DNA of 64,000 bases from Georgenia sp. SYP-B2076 (GCF_003991205.1 NZ_RXOZ01000022.1:186001-250000); one strand, 5' to 3'. Positions 17,184 through 27,246 are shown, numbered from the stretch's first letter. Numbers and translations are program-made. The notes: generated by a model not told the origin, from the sequence alone.

Positions 17184-17854
17184 GGGACCTCTACCCGGGA
17201 ACGCGCGGCGCTGATCCCGCCGATGATCAGGCGGAGCATCTCCTCGATGATCTGCTCGGGCGTGGCCGGCCCCTCGGGCCGGTACCACTGGTACACGGAG
17301 TTGAGCATGCCGATCACGCCCTGAGCGGACAGGTCGGGGTCGAGGTCCGACCGGAAGACCCCGCCGTCACGCCCTTCGGTGAGCAGACCGACGACGTACG
17401 TCATGTAGCGATCACGTTCGGTGATGATGCGCTCTCGCCTCTCGGGACTGAGCCGGTTGACATCACGGAGGTAGACGGAGACGAAGTCTCGGTCGTCCCG
17501 TAGCGACCGGGCGTAGCCACGCACCAGGGCCGCTAGCCGGACATCCGCCGGGCCGTCGATCGCCTTACAGGTCGCGACGAGGTCGAGGATCGACTGGTGC
17601 TGGCGCAGGATCACCGCCCAGAGGAGGTCGTCCTTGGAGTTGATGTAGTGGTACAGGCTCCCCTTGAGCAAGCCGAGCTCGTCCGCGATCTCCTGCAGGC
17701 TGGTCGCGTCGTACCCGCGGCTACGGAACTGCCGAACGGCGACGTCGACAAGCGCTTGCTCGCGGTCGGAACGGGCCTCGACCTCCTGCTGCCCGCCATC
17801 TGTCGCCAAGGTAGACAACGCCTTGTGCCGCGTCCGCGTCTTCCGCTGGGTCAT
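17180..17854 (-). CDS. TetR-family transcriptional regulator
   Basis: A 224-residue regulator. The N-terminal helix-turn-helix is at about residues 30-75 (VAVRQFRSRGYDATSLQEIADELGLLKGSLYHYINSKDDLL). The C-terminal ligand domain (WYRPEGPATPEQIIEEMLRLIIGG) looks like the group that senses acyl-CoA esters, such as KstR2. It lies within the thiolase operon, overlapping the crotonase gene by ATGA. A TetR-type palindrome sits in the divergent promoter 1.2 kb upstream, its probable operator. Likely a repressor of both the 15-19 kb and 19-24.6 kb units. Confidence 0.9.
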   Translation of the reverse strand: MTQRKTRTRHKALSTLATDGGQQEVEARSDREQALVDVAVRQFRSRGYDATSLQEIADELGLLKGSLYHYINSKDDLLWAVILRQHQSILDLVATCKAIDGPADVRLAALVRGYARSLRDDRDFVSVYLRDVNRLSPERRERIITERDRYMTYVVGLLTEGRDGGVFRSDLDPDLSAQGVIGMLNSVYQWYRPEGPATPEQIIEEMLRLIIGGISAARSRVEVP

Positions 17855-17902
17855 GGATCCTTCCCTTCGTCGTCACGCACGTGGTAGCCGGCAGCGTCCG
17901 GG

Positions 17903-19048
17903 TCAGAGCCGCTCCAGGATCGTCGCGTTCGCGAGCCCACCGCCCTCGCACATGGACTGCAGTCCGTAGCGGATGTTCTCGCGCTGCATATGGTGCACGA
18001 GCGTCGTCATGAGACGTGTTCCCGAGCCGCCGATCGGATGACCGATCGCCACCGCACCTCCGAGCGTGTTGACGAGCCCCTCGTCGGCGCCGATCTCCCG
18101 CAGCCAGGCCAGCACCACCGAGGCGTACGCCTCGTTGATCTCGAAGGCGCCGATGTCCTCCAGCGAGAGCCCCGCCTTGGCCAGCGCCTTCCGGGTCGCC
18201 GGGATCGGCGCACTGAGCATCATCTCCGGGTCGTCCCCCACGACCACGGCGGTGTGGACCCTGGCGAGCGGCCGGACCCCCAGCTCCTCCGCCTTCGCCG
18301 AGGTCATCATGAGGAGGGCGGACGAGCCGTCGGTGACCTGCGAGGAGTTGGCAGCCGTGATGTCATCACCCTCCCGGTATGCGCTACGCAGACGCCCGAG
18401 GATCTCGACGGTGCTCTCAGGCCGGATCCCCTCGTCGCGCGTCACCTCGATCCCGTCCGGATTGACGATCGGTGCGATCTCCCCGGCGAACAGCCCAGCA
18501 TCCGTCGCCGCCCGTGCCCGCTGGTGGGAACGGACCGAGTACTCATCCATGGCTGAACGAGAGACGCCCCAGCGGTCGGCGACCTTCTGCGCACTGATGC
18601 CCTGGTTGAACGGAAGCCCCGGGTAGCGCTTTTCCACGAGCGGGCCGTAGGGCACGCCGCCCTGAGCGGTCGCACCCATCGGCACCCGGCTCATCGACTC
18701 GACGCCGCCAGCGACGACGACGTCGTAGTGGCCGGCGACGAGGCCGGCCGCGGCGAAGTGCACCGCCTGCTGGGACGACCCGCACTGCCGGTCGATGGTC
18801 ACGCCTGGCACGGATTCCGGCCACCCGGCACCGAGGACCGCGCTGCGCGCCACGTTCATGGCCTGGTCCCCCACCTGGCCTCCACAGCCCCAGATGACGT
18901 CGTCGACGTGAACGGGGTCGACCCCCGAGCGCTCCGCGAGCGCGGTGAGGACGTGCGCGGACAGCTGGGCGGGGTGGATTCCCGCCAGGGCTCCGTCGCG
19001 CTTCCCCAGCGGGGTGCGGACGGCTTCAACGATCACGGCGTCGGTCAT
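17903..19048 (-). CDS. Acetyl-CoA C-acyltransferase (thiolase)
   Basis: A 381-residue thiolase with the full catalytic set: nucleophile C89 in DRQCGSSQQA, H337 in GGAVAIGHPIGGSGTR and C367 in QSMCEGGGLANA. It should cleave 3-ketoacyl-CoA with CoA, the last step of beta-oxidation. Start ATG 19048 has AAAGGAG upstream. It is the first gene of the minus-strand operon and faces the thiolase-like genes at 19194. It is the only one of the three thiolase-fold proteins here with an intact active site. Confidence 0.94.
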   Translation of the reverse strand: MTDAVIVEAVRTPLGKRDGALAGIHPAQLSAHVLTALAERSGVDPVHVDDVIWGCGGQVGDQAMNVARSAVLGAGWPESVPGVTIDRQCGSSQQAVHFAAAGLVAGHYDVVVAGGVESMSRVPMGATAQGGVPYGPLVEKRYPGLPFNQGISAQKVADRWGVSRSAMDEYSVRSHQRARAATDAGLFAGEIAPIVNPDGIEVTRDEGIRPESTVEILGRLRSAYREGDDITAANSSQVTDGSSALLMMTSAKAEELGVRPLARVHTAVVVGDDPEMMLSAPIPATRKALAKAGLSLEDIGAFEINEAYASVVLAWLREIGADEGLVNTLGGAVAIGHPIGGSGTRLMTTLVHHMQRENIRYGLQSMCEGGGLANATILERL

Positions 19049-19098
19049 GGTGTCTCCTTTTGGCCAAGCCCTTGCCCGATGGGCCCTAGAGTTGATAG

Positions 19099-19118
19099 AA
19101 CCAAACTATCGGTTGGTT
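19099..19118. promoter_or_regulatory. Putative TetR operator in the divergent promoter
   Basis: AACCAAACTATCGGTTGGTT is a 20-bp imperfect palindrome (AACCAA and TTGGTT arms; 16 of 20 positions self-complementary). It lies in the 145-bp gap between two divergent operons, one of which encodes a TetR repressor. Length and symmetry suit a TetR dimer. No island motif is present in this gap, so these two operons appear to be under separate control. Confidence 0.65.
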
Positions 19119-19193
19119 GTCAGGTCCGGCAAGTATGTGTCGAGGTCACAAAAACCCGTGGCAGCGAGATCCGCGCAAGGAGGAGCAGACCCT

Positions 19194-20300
19194 ATGTCCG
19201 ACGTCTACCTGGTGGGCTCGGCTTGGCAACAAGTCGAGCAGGACACCGAGCTGCAACTTGACGAGTCGGTGTTTGCCACCGTCTCGAACGCCTTGAAGTC
19301 CGCTGGTATCGCGCGGCACCAGGTCGGCCTGACGGTCATCTCGTCCCTCGACCTGTACGACGGCCGTTCGATCTCCAACGCGCTCATCGCACCGGCCGCC
19401 GCCGGGTACCTCAACGAGGAGTACCGGGTCGAGGGTGACGCGATGGCGGCAACCCTCTTCGCGACGGCCGCCATCGTCGCAGGCCAGGTCGACGTCGCGA
19501 TCGTCCTCGCCGCACAGATCCCCGAGATCGGGGCGGCAGACGAGCAGAAGCTGCGGCGGTTCCGCGAGAAGATCAGCAGCTACACGGTGGACGCCCACCT
19601 CAACCGCCCCGTCGGAGTGACGGCCGAGGCAACTCTCGGGATGCATGCGAGCGCTCGGGTGGCCTCGGGTCAGGCAGACCTGTCAGAGATGGCGGCGCGC
19701 AGCGCGGACGACATCACCCGCGGCGCCCAGAAGCGCGGCGCTCGCCCGGCCGTCAGTGCCGACGCCGTGGCGTCAGCCCTGCGCGTGGTCGACCCCCTGA
19801 CCGAGCTCATGCTCCCCGCGCCGACGATGAGCGTCGGAGCACTCGTCCTGGCGACGGGCGCCGTGGCCCGGCGCTCCCCCCGTCCCCTCGCACGGATCAC
19901 CGGCTGGGGATCGGCGACAGCACCCGACACCGACTCCGCCGGGTGGCTCGACTCCCCGGCGGCCGCCACGGAGGCCGCTGCCCGGCGCGCGTACGAGGTG
20001 GCCGGCATCTCTGACGCCGCACGGGAGATCGACGTCCTGGAGATGACGGACCTCTCTCCCGCGCTGAGCGCCGAGCTGCTCGCAGCGCTGCAGCTCAGCA
20101 GCCTGCCCCGGGACAGGGTGAACCCCTCGGGCGGCGTCCGTAGCAACTACCCCGGGATCGTCAACGGTGTGCTTCGGGTGATCGAAGTCGCCGAGGCGAT
20201 CAAGGACGGGACGGCGACTCGCGGTGTGGCCCACACACTCGACGATCTCGCCGGCCTGCCCACCTCGACCGCATCCGTACTGGTGATGGAGGAAATGTGA
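19194..20300 (+). CDS. Thiolase-like protein lacking the catalytic cysteine (subunit A)
   Basis: A 368-residue thiolase-superfamily protein of the SCP-x/Ltp type. The usual nucleophile region reads YRVEGDAMAATLFATAA, with no Cys, and the C-terminal NPSGGVRSNYPG segment lacks the usual GHP histidine. It is therefore unlikely to be a standard thiolase. The trio with the next two genes (a second thiolase-like protein and a DUF35 protein) resembles Mycobacterium tuberculosis Rv3521-Rv3523 and heteromeric thiolase/aldolase complexes. ATG 19194 follows AAGGAGGAG. The stop overlaps the next start as GTGA. Confidence 0.8.
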   Translation: MSDVYLVGSAWQQVEQDTELQLDESVFATVSNALKSAGIARHQVGLTVISSLDLYDGRSISNALIAPAAAGYLNEEYRVEGDAMAATLFATAAIVAGQVDVAIVLAAQIPEIGAADEQKLRRFREKISSYTVDAHLNRPVGVTAEATLGMHASARVASGQADLSEMAARSADDITRGAQKRGARPAVSADAVASALRVVDPLTELMLPAPTMSVGALVLATGAVARRSPRPLARITGWGSATAPDTDSAGWLDSPAAATEAAARRAYEVAGISDAAREIDVLEMTDLSPALSAELLAALQLSSLPRDRVNPSGGVRSNYPGIVNGVLRVIEVAEAIKDGTATRGVAHTLDDLAGLPTSTASVLVMEEM

Positions 20301-21463
20301 GACAGCACGCGGCAGTCACCGGTGTGGGCTTCACACCGACAACGTCTCCCCGGCGCCAGCAGCTCTCGAAGGACGAGCTGTGCCGCATGGCAGTCGACAT
20401 CGCGATCGAGCACTCGGGGATCGACCGACGGCAGATCGACACGGTGATCATCGGGGACATCGCGGGGTTCGAGGCCCACTCGGTCCAGTCCAAGACCCTC
20501 GCTCCGCGGCTCGGCCTCGCGCCCCTGACGCCGGTCCTGCCGATCAGCACCGGCGGCACCTCGGGCGGGCACCTGGTGAACCAGGCAGCGACCCTCGTCC
20601 GTGCGGGCTTCGCGCGCAATGTGCTCTGCGTGGCTCCGAACACGTTCGACGGCCCGCTGGACCTCCAGGAGGTCATCAACACGAACTCACCGATGGTGAT
20701 GGAGCAGCCGCTCGGCATGGGCGCACTGCACATGGGCGCCTTCTTCCCCGCCGCGTACCAGGAGCAGTGGGGGACGCCGGACTCCGACTTCGAGGCCCTC
20801 GCCGAGAAGAACCGCGCGAACGCCGACCACAACCCGTACGCGCACGTGACCACGTCGCTCGATCCCGCGCATGCGCAGCGCATGCTGTCGACACCGTTGC
20901 GGCTCGGCATGGTGTGCCCGGTCAGCTCGGGGGCGGTCGCGATGGTCGTGTCGGCCGAGGACGACGCGCGCGCCGTGGCGAAGAACCCCGTCGTGAGGAT
21001 CGCAGCGCACGGCTCGGTCAGCGACGGCTACCTCGGTGGAACGCGCCGGGACTTCTCCCGGTTCGAGGTCGTCGAGCTGCTTGCACGTCGCGTGTACCGC
21101 GAGGCAGGGGTCGTCGACGCGGCTCGCGACATCGACTACGCCGAGCTCTTCAACCCGTACTCCCCCATGGAGTTCCTCCTCATGGAGGACTTCGGCCTCT
21201 GCGAGAAGGGCGGCGCCGCACGGGCCCTGCACGACGGCGTCACCAGCTACGGCGGCCGCCTGCCGATCAACCTGTCCGGCGGCGTGACGTGCACCAACCC
21301 GGGTGTCTCCGGCCAGATGGCACCCGCGGCGCACGCCGCGCTCCAGGTCATGGGGCAGTCCGCGACCCGACAGGTCGACGGTGCCCAGCGAGCCCTCGCC
21401 CACAGCTCCGGCGGGACCTTCTTCCAGTTCCACACAGCAACGATCTTCGAACGAGTCTCGTGA
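20297..21463 (+). CDS. Thiolase-like protein (subunit B, Ltp3-like)
   Basis: A 388-residue thiolase-superfamily protein starting with GTG inside the previous stop. The nucleophile position reads PISTGGTSGGHLVNQA (Ser/Thr/Gly, no Cys). The C-terminal motif NLSGGVTCTNPGVSG again lacks the GHP His, though a Cys is present in it. Similar proteins act with a DUF35 partner in retro-aldol or thiolytic side-chain cleavage in steroid catabolism. It probably forms a heteromer with the protein at 19194-20300 and the DUF35 protein downstream. The exact reaction is not assignable. Confidence 0.82.
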   Translation: MRQHAAVTGVGFTPTTSPRRQQLSKDELCRMAVDIAIEHSGIDRRQIDTVIIGDIAGFEAHSVQSKTLAPRLGLAPLTPVLPISTGGTSGGHLVNQAATLVRAGFARNVLCVAPNTFDGPLDLQEVINTNSPMVMEQPLGMGALHMGAFFPAAYQEQWGTPDSDFEALAEKNRANADHNPYAHVTTSLDPAHAQRMLSTPLRLGMVCPVSSGAVAMVVSAEDDARAVAKNPVVRIAAHGSVSDGYLGGTRRDFSRFEVVELLARRVYREAGVVDAARDIDYAELFNPYSPMEFLLMEDFGLCEKGGAARALHDGVTSYGGRLPINLSGGVTCTNPGVSGQMAPAAHAALQVMGQSATRQVDGAQRALAHSSGGTFFQFHTATIFERVS

Positions 21464-21495
21464 CCGACCTCCGTCCAACCCAAGGGAGAGACACC

Positions 21496-21972
21496 ATGAC
21501 CAGCACTGAGCCGCTCTACCACTCGGTTAACTGGAACCTCGACTACAACCTGCGACTGGGGAAGGCATGGTCGCGCTTCATGCGGGGCCTGCAGAACCAG
21601 CAGCTGTGGGCCAGTCGATGCGACGCATGCGACCGGACGTACGTCCCGCCGAAGAGCTTCTGCGAGTCCTGCTTCGAGGCCGTGGCCGACGAGGACTGGC
21701 GGCAGGTCGAGCCGGTCGGCACCATCAAGGCCGCCACGATCGTCTACCAGGGCTTCGACGGAGGCCCGGAGGCGCCCTACGCCGTGGGCGCCATCGAGGT
21801 GGACGGGACCGACACGATGCTCATGCACTTCGTCGGCGGCGTCGACCTCACCGACGCCGAGGGGGCGCGGACGACCATCGCTCCCGGTACGCGGGTCCGC
21901 GCGGTCTGGTCGCAGAGCCCCGATGCCTCGATCACCGACATCGAGCACTTCGTCGTCGACCCTTCTGCCTGA
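21496..21972 (+). CDS. DUF35 OB-fold zinc-ribbon protein
   Basis: A 158-residue protein with a rubredoxin-like zinc ribbon (C42, C45, C56, C59 in CDACDRTYVPPKSFCESC) followed by an OB fold (GTIKAATIVYQGFDGGPEAPYAVGAI). DUF35 proteins bind CoA esters and pair with thiolase-fold enzymes (ChsH2/Ltp2, BbsA/BbsB). The position right after two thiolase-like genes fits this. ATG 21496 has a GGGAGAG site. Confidence 0.92.
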   Translation: MTSTEPLYHSVNWNLDYNLRLGKAWSRFMRGLQNQQLWASRCDACDRTYVPPKSFCESCFEAVADEDWRQVEPVGTIKAATIVYQGFDGGPEAPYAVGAIEVDGTDTMLMHFVGGVDLTDAEGARTTIAPGTRVRAVWSQSPDASITDIEHFVVDPSA

Positions 21973-22005
21973 TCCGGCCGACACCGAGCGGCTGAGGAGA
22001 TACCC

Positions 22006-23553
22006 ATGCGTGACACCCTCTGGCATGCCTACCGTCACTCGCTGGACGTCCATCGCGGACGAACGGCGATCGAGCTCGAGTCGGGTGACAGGTACACCTA
22101 CGACGACCTCGACGTGTGGTCCGCCGCCGTCGCGGAGCAGCTCGCCGACACGGGCGTCGGGACGGGTGACGCCGTCGCCCTCTACCTCCGTAACGGCGTG
22201 GAGTTCGTCGTCGCCGACATCGCCATCGCCCGGCTCGGCGCAGTCAAGGTGCCCGTGAACTACATGCTCCCCGAGTCGACGGTTCGATACATCGTCGAGA
22301 CGTCCGGAGCAACGGCCGTCGTCGCCAGTGAGAGCCTGATCGCCCCGCTCGCCGATCGAGCCGACGGCGCCGACGGGCCGGCGTTGTTCCAGGTCGGCGG
22401 GCAGACCGCCGCGGCGCCGTCGGTGCAGATGCTGGCCGGTCGGGAACACCGACGCGGCGACGACGTGCGCTCGACCGCGACGGCGAGCTCACCAGCCGCG
22501 ATCTACTTCACGGGGGGCACCACCGGACGCCCCAAGGGCGTCGTCCACACTCAGGCGTCGACGGTCTCGCTGCACTACGCCCAGATGCTCGAGGCAGAGA
22601 TCACCGACTCCGAGCGACTCCTTCTTATGACGCCGCTGGCGCACGCAGCAGGGCTGTTCACCCAGACAGCCCTGCTGCGCGGGGCGACGGTGATCCTCAC
22701 CGACGGGTTCGACGCGGCAAAGGCGCTCCTTGCGATCCGCAACGCGGGCATCACCTGGACCTTCCTGGTCCCGACGATGATCTACCGGATCTTGGACCTT
22801 GTGACGCCGGACGACTATCAGGGAGCACTGCGTACCGTCGTCTATGGTGCGGCGCCGATGGCCCCCGTCCGCCTCGAGCAGGCGCTGTCGGTCTTCGGAC
22901 CCGTCTTCATCCAGCTCTACGGACAGACCGAGAACCCCAACTGGGGGACCCGGCTCTCGAAGGCCGATCACGACACCGCGCGACCCGGGCTCCTCGCGTC
23001 ATGCGGCCAGGCCTCAATCATGTGCGACGTCCAGATCGTCGATCCGGACGGGAACCCGGTCCCCGCCGGCACGACCGGTGAGATCTGCCTGTCCAGCCCC
23101 TACACACTCGACAGCTACCTCGACGACGCGCCGGCGACCGAGGACAAGTTCATCGGCTCCTGGATCCGCACCGGCGACATCGGCGTCATGGACGACGCCG
23201 GCTACGTCTACCTCAAGGATCGCAAGAACGACATGATCATCTCCGGAGGCATGAACGTCTACGGCAGAGAGGTCGAGGACGCGATCGCGACCCACCCCGG
23301 CGTCGTCGACGTCGCGGTCATCGGTATCCCCCACGAGGACTGGGGCGAGGCGGTCCATGCGTGCGTCGTCACCTCCGATCCCGCGATGACCCCCGAGGAC
23401 CTGCTCGCGTGGGTCCGGCCTCGCCTCGCCGCCTACGCCCGGCCGAAGTCGGTGGAGATCCTCAGTTCCCTGCCTGAGACGCCGTTCGGGAAGATCGACA
23501 AGAAGACGTTGCGCGCCCCGTACTGGGTGGGCGCAGAGCGCGCCATCGGCTGA
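22006..23553 (+). CDS. AMP-forming acyl-CoA synthetase
   Basis: A 515-residue ANL ligase with the ATP loop YFTGGTTGRPKGVVHTQ, the QLYGQTENPNWG motif, the SWIRTGDIGVMDDAGYVYLKDRKNDMIISGG hinge and a C-terminal FGKIDKKTL lysine. It activates an acid to acyl-CoA and supplies the adjacent thiolase-like complex or downstream beta-oxidation. It is only distantly similar to the ligase at 13395-14939, so probably acts on another substrate. Strong GAGGAGA site upstream. Confidence 0.92.
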   Translation: MRDTLWHAYRHSLDVHRGRTAIELESGDRYTYDDLDVWSAAVAEQLADTGVGTGDAVALYLRNGVEFVVADIAIARLGAVKVPVNYMLPESTVRYIVETSGATAVVASESLIAPLADRADGADGPALFQVGGQTAAAPSVQMLAGREHRRGDDVRSTATASSPAAIYFTGGTTGRPKGVVHTQASTVSLHYAQMLEAEITDSERLLLMTPLAHAAGLFTQTALLRGATVILTDGFDAAKALLAIRNAGITWTFLVPTMIYRILDLVTPDDYQGALRTVVYGAAPMAPVRLEQALSVFGPVFIQLYGQTENPNWGTRLSKADHDTARPGLLASCGQASIMCDVQIVDPDGNPVPAGTTGEICLSSPYTLDSYLDDAPATEDKFIGSWIRTGDIGVMDDAGYVYLKDRKNDMIISGGMNVYGREVEDAIATHPGVVDVAVIGIPHEDWGEAVHACVVTSDPAMTPEDLLAWVRPRLAAYARPKSVEILSSLPETPFGKIDKKTLRAPYWVGAERAIG

Positions 23554-23592
23554 CCGCCGAGGACCACCGCCCCACGAGAAGGAGCCGGAGAC

Positions 23593-24633
<1,041 letters not shown>

Positions 24634-24648
24634 GAGCTGCGCGCCGGC

Positions 24649-25419
24649 TCAGCCGTTGGTGAACTCCGGCGGCGTGCCGTTCCGGAACGAGTCGACACCC
24701 ACGCGCGCATCGGTCGAGCCGATGACCCGCGTGTTGAGTCTGTGCTCGAGCTCGTACGCGTCGCCGAGACGCAGGCTCCGCAGGGCTGCCTCTTTGACCG
24801 TGCGTGTCGCCAGCGGACCGTTCTGCGCGATGCGCGCGGCGACGGCCATGGCGCGATCGAGCACGTCGTCCGGTGCGACGACCTCACTCACGAGACCGAG
24901 CCGGAGCGCGGTCGTCGCATCGATGGGCTCGCCTGTGAGCATCAGCTGCATCGCGGGCGCCCACCCGATCTGGCGCGGCAGACGCACCGTCGAGCCACTC
25001 CCGGGGATCAGCCCGACGCCCACCTCGGGCAGGCCGAAGGTCGCATCGTCTGACGCGATGCGCACGTCCGTGCCGAGCATGATCTCCAAGCCCCCGCCCA
25101 GGCACAGGCCGCGCACTGCCGCCACCACCGGGGTGTAGACGCCGCTGAAGAACCGATTCGACGGATCCGGGTTGAGGATGTCCCAGCCTGCGTCGAGCAC
25201 CTGCGGAAGCAGGCTGACCAGGTCCCCACCGACACTGAAGGCGCGCTCACCGGCTCCACGGACGACGATCACCCGCACCTCGGGGTCCTGGTCCAGCCGC
25301 CTCGACTCCTCCCGGAGCTGCTCGATCATCTCAAGTGTCAGCGCATTGAGCTTGTGTGGTCGTTCGAGCGTGAGCACACCGATGCGATCCTCGATCTCGC
25401 TCGTGACGACACCGTCCAT
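24649..25419 (-). CDS. Enoyl-CoA hydratase
   Basis: A 256-residue crotonase-fold protein keeping both catalytic-Glu positions: GGGLEIMLGTDV and FGLPEVGVGLIPGSGST. It also has GAGERAFSVGGDL for the oxyanion hole, although Ala/Cys is replaced by Val. It is the most hydratase-like of the seven crotonase genes. Its ATG shares one base with the stop of the upstream dehydrogenase gene (TGATG), so the two are coupled and probably act in sequence. Confidence 0.9.
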   Translation of the reverse strand: MDGVVTSEIEDRIGVLTLERPHKLNALTLEMIEQLREESRRLDQDPEVRVIVVRGAGERAFSVGGDLVSLLPQVLDAGWDILNPDPSNRFFSGVYTPVVAAVRGLCLGGGLEIMLGTDVRIASDDATFGLPEVGVGLIPGSGSTVRLPRQIGWAPAMQLMLTGEPIDATTALRLGLVSEVVAPDDVLDRAMAVAARIAQNGPLATRTVKEAALRSLRLGDAYELEHRLNTRVIGSTDARVGVDSFRNGTPPEFTNG

Positions 25420-26582
25420 CAGTAGCTCCGGGGCAGCCCGAGAATGTGCTCGGCGATGTAGTTGAGGACCATCTCGTTGTTGAGCGGAGCGATGCGAAGC
25501 AACCGGATCATCGGCCAGAGGGTGACGATGTCGCTGTCCTCGTCGAAGGCGGATCCACCGTGAGCCTGGAGCGCGGCGTCGACGGCCGCATACGAGGCCT
25601 CCGACGCCAGGTACTTCGCCACGTTCGAAAGGTCGCCCGCCTGCCCGCCGGCGTCGAAGACCCGGGCGGCCTCGTACGTCACAAGCCGGGCCGCGACCAG
25701 CTGAGCCTTGGCCCTCGCCAGCGGGTGCGCGACGCTCTGGTAGCTCCCGATCGGGGCGCCCCAGGGAGCTCTCTCCCGCGCATAGGCCACTGCCTTGGCG
25801 ACCGCGCGGGTGCCGAGGCCCAGGGTCCAGGCCGCGATGACGACACGTTCGGAGTTCAACGACTGGAACATCGCTGCGACGCCCTTCCCCTCCTCCCCCA
25901 CCAGCGCTTCCGGGGGCAGAAGGACGTCGTCGAACCAGACGCTGAACTGTTTCTCCGGCGCCTTCCAGTCGATCGCCATCCGGTCCATCGAGACACCGGC
26001 GGTGTCTCGCGGCAGGACGAAGAGGGAGATTCCGTCGGCCTTGCGCTCCACCGACTCAGCCGGCGTGGTCCGCGCGACGAGCAGCATGTGGTCCGCCTGG
26101 TCGGCACCGGAGATGAACACCTTCTGCCCGTTGACCCGGTAGGAGCCATCGGCTTGGCGATCGGCGCGTGTCCGCATCGCGAAGGAGTTGGTGCCGGCCT
26201 CCGGTTCGGTCATGGCGAACGAGAACGTGCGCTCGGCCGTCAGGGACGGCACCACATGGTCGGTGACCTGCTGCGACGAGCCGCTGTGCAGGATCGCCTG
26301 GCGGGCGAACGAGGTGAGTGAGAACAGCAACGGAGGCATCCCTGCCTCCGACATCGCCTCCATGGCGGCCGCCGTCGCGACGAGCCCACCGCCGGCGCCC
26401 CCGTGCTCCTCCGGCACTCCGAGTGCGAAGAGCCCCTGCTCGGCCATGGCTGCGTACATCTCCACCGGAGCGTCGCCCGTGCGCGTCTTCTCGCGGTAGT
26501 AGTCACGGTCCCAGCGCCCCGTGACGCCTTCGACCGCGGTGCGGACGCTTCCGATGAGGTCCTCCACGTCGTCAGACGCCAT
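25419..26582 (-). CDS. Acyl-CoA dehydrogenase
   Basis: A 387-residue flavoprotein of the acyl-CoA dehydrogenase fold. FAMTEPEAGTNSFAMRTRA is the FAD/substrate loop, VNGQKVFISGADQADHMLLVART follows, and YARERAPWGAPIGSYQSVAH is the dimer/FAD motif. QAHGGSAFDEDSDIVTLWPMIRLLRIAP is at the end. The usual YEGT-type catalytic Glu position reads IAPLNNEM, so the base may lie elsewhere. It is the first gene of a two-gene unit with a hydratase and has a strong island promoter. Confidence 0.9.
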   Translation of the reverse strand: MASDDVEDLIGSVRTAVEGVTGRWDRDYYREKTRTGDAPVEMYAAMAEQGLFALGVPEEHGGAGGGLVATAAAMEAMSEAGMPPLLFSLTSFARQAILHSGSSQQVTDHVVPSLTAERTFSFAMTEPEAGTNSFAMRTRADRQADGSYRVNGQKVFISGADQADHMLLVARTTPAESVERKADGISLFVLPRDTAGVSMDRMAIDWKAPEKQFSVWFDDVLLPPEALVGEEGKGVAAMFQSLNSERVVIAAWTLGLGTRAVAKAVAYARERAPWGAPIGSYQSVAHPLARAKAQLVAARLVTYEAARVFDAGGQAGDLSNVAKYLASEASYAAVDAALQAHGGSAFDEDSDIVTLWPMIRLLRIAPLNNEMVLNYIAEHILGLPRSY

Positions 26583-26636
26583 CTGCAGCCAACCTCTCGT
26601 GTCCCACGGCGCATGCTGCAGCCGCGGTCTCCGGCC

Positions 26637-26687
26637 ACGCTAGGCGGGTCGGCTCGGGCTTCCGAGGAGCTGTTCCAGAGTGCGACA
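26637..26687 (-). promoter_or_regulatory. Island motif copy 5 and promoter of the dehydrogenase-hydratase operon
   Basis: TGTTCCA-GAG-TGCGACA at 26671-26687 with a perfect right half. On the minus strand a TAGCGT -10 box (26642-26637) starts 37 bp from the motif centre. The leader to ATG 26582 is about 48 bases. Confidence 0.7.
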
Positions 26688-26760
26688 GCGAACGCCGGTG
26701 GGCGGCGTCCTTCGGAGCTCCGGCACACCGCCGGGTGTCCGCTCACGAGCGTCCGTGTAG

Positions 26761-27218
26761 CAGTTCGATGCATCCGTCCGCGCCGGTCGAGCCCCGCTGC
26801 CCAGCTCACTCACGACCGTGCGAGACCACGTCGCGACCTACGAGGCGACCAACGGGGCCGAGGGCTGATGGACCCCACCTCTGGCGAGTACCCCGTCGTC
26901 ATCGTCACTCACCGCGGCCGGCGCACGGGCGCAATCCGCAAGAGCCCGCTCATCCGTGTGGTCCACGACGACACGTACGTCCTCGTCGGCTCGTTCGGAG
27001 GTGCACCGCGCGACCCGCTCTGGGTGGACAACCTCCGCGCAGCCCCTCGGATCCGACTGCGGGATCGAGACCTGGTCATCGACGCGGTCGCGACCCTCCT
27101 GGAGGGCGCTGACCGCGCGCCCGTCTGGGAGACGGCGGTGCGGACCTTCCTGCCCTTCGCCAGCTACCAGACACGGACAACCCGAGAGCTGCCCGTCTTC
27201 CGGTGCACACGCTCCTGA
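26761..27218 (+). pseudogene. Frameshifted F420-dependent nitroreductase-like (Ddn family) gene
   Basis: The downstream part, from ATG 26868, codes GEYPVVIVTHRGRRTGAIRKSPLIRV...PLWVDNLRAAP...FASYQTRTTRELPVF, clearly a deazaflavin-dependent (Ddn-type) split-barrel protein without its N-terminus. The missing N-terminal piece is in another frame just upstream: TTVRDHVATYEATNGAEG ends at a TGA at 26866-26868. In family members these two pieces are continuous, so a one-base indel near 26860-26868 splits the gene. A 116-residue protein could still be made from 26868. Either a true pseudogene or a sequencing error. Confidence 0.72.
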
Positions 27219-27229
27219 GCAGGCAAGCG

Positions 27230-27246
27230 TGTGTCAATCTCGGACA
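27230..27246 (+). promoter_or_regulatory. Island motif copy 6
   Basis: TGTGTCA-ATC-TCGGACA, 5 of 7 matches in each half, 130 bp upstream of the flavin-dependent monooxygenase-like gene at 27376. No clear -10 box at 36-38 bp. Confidence 0.45.
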
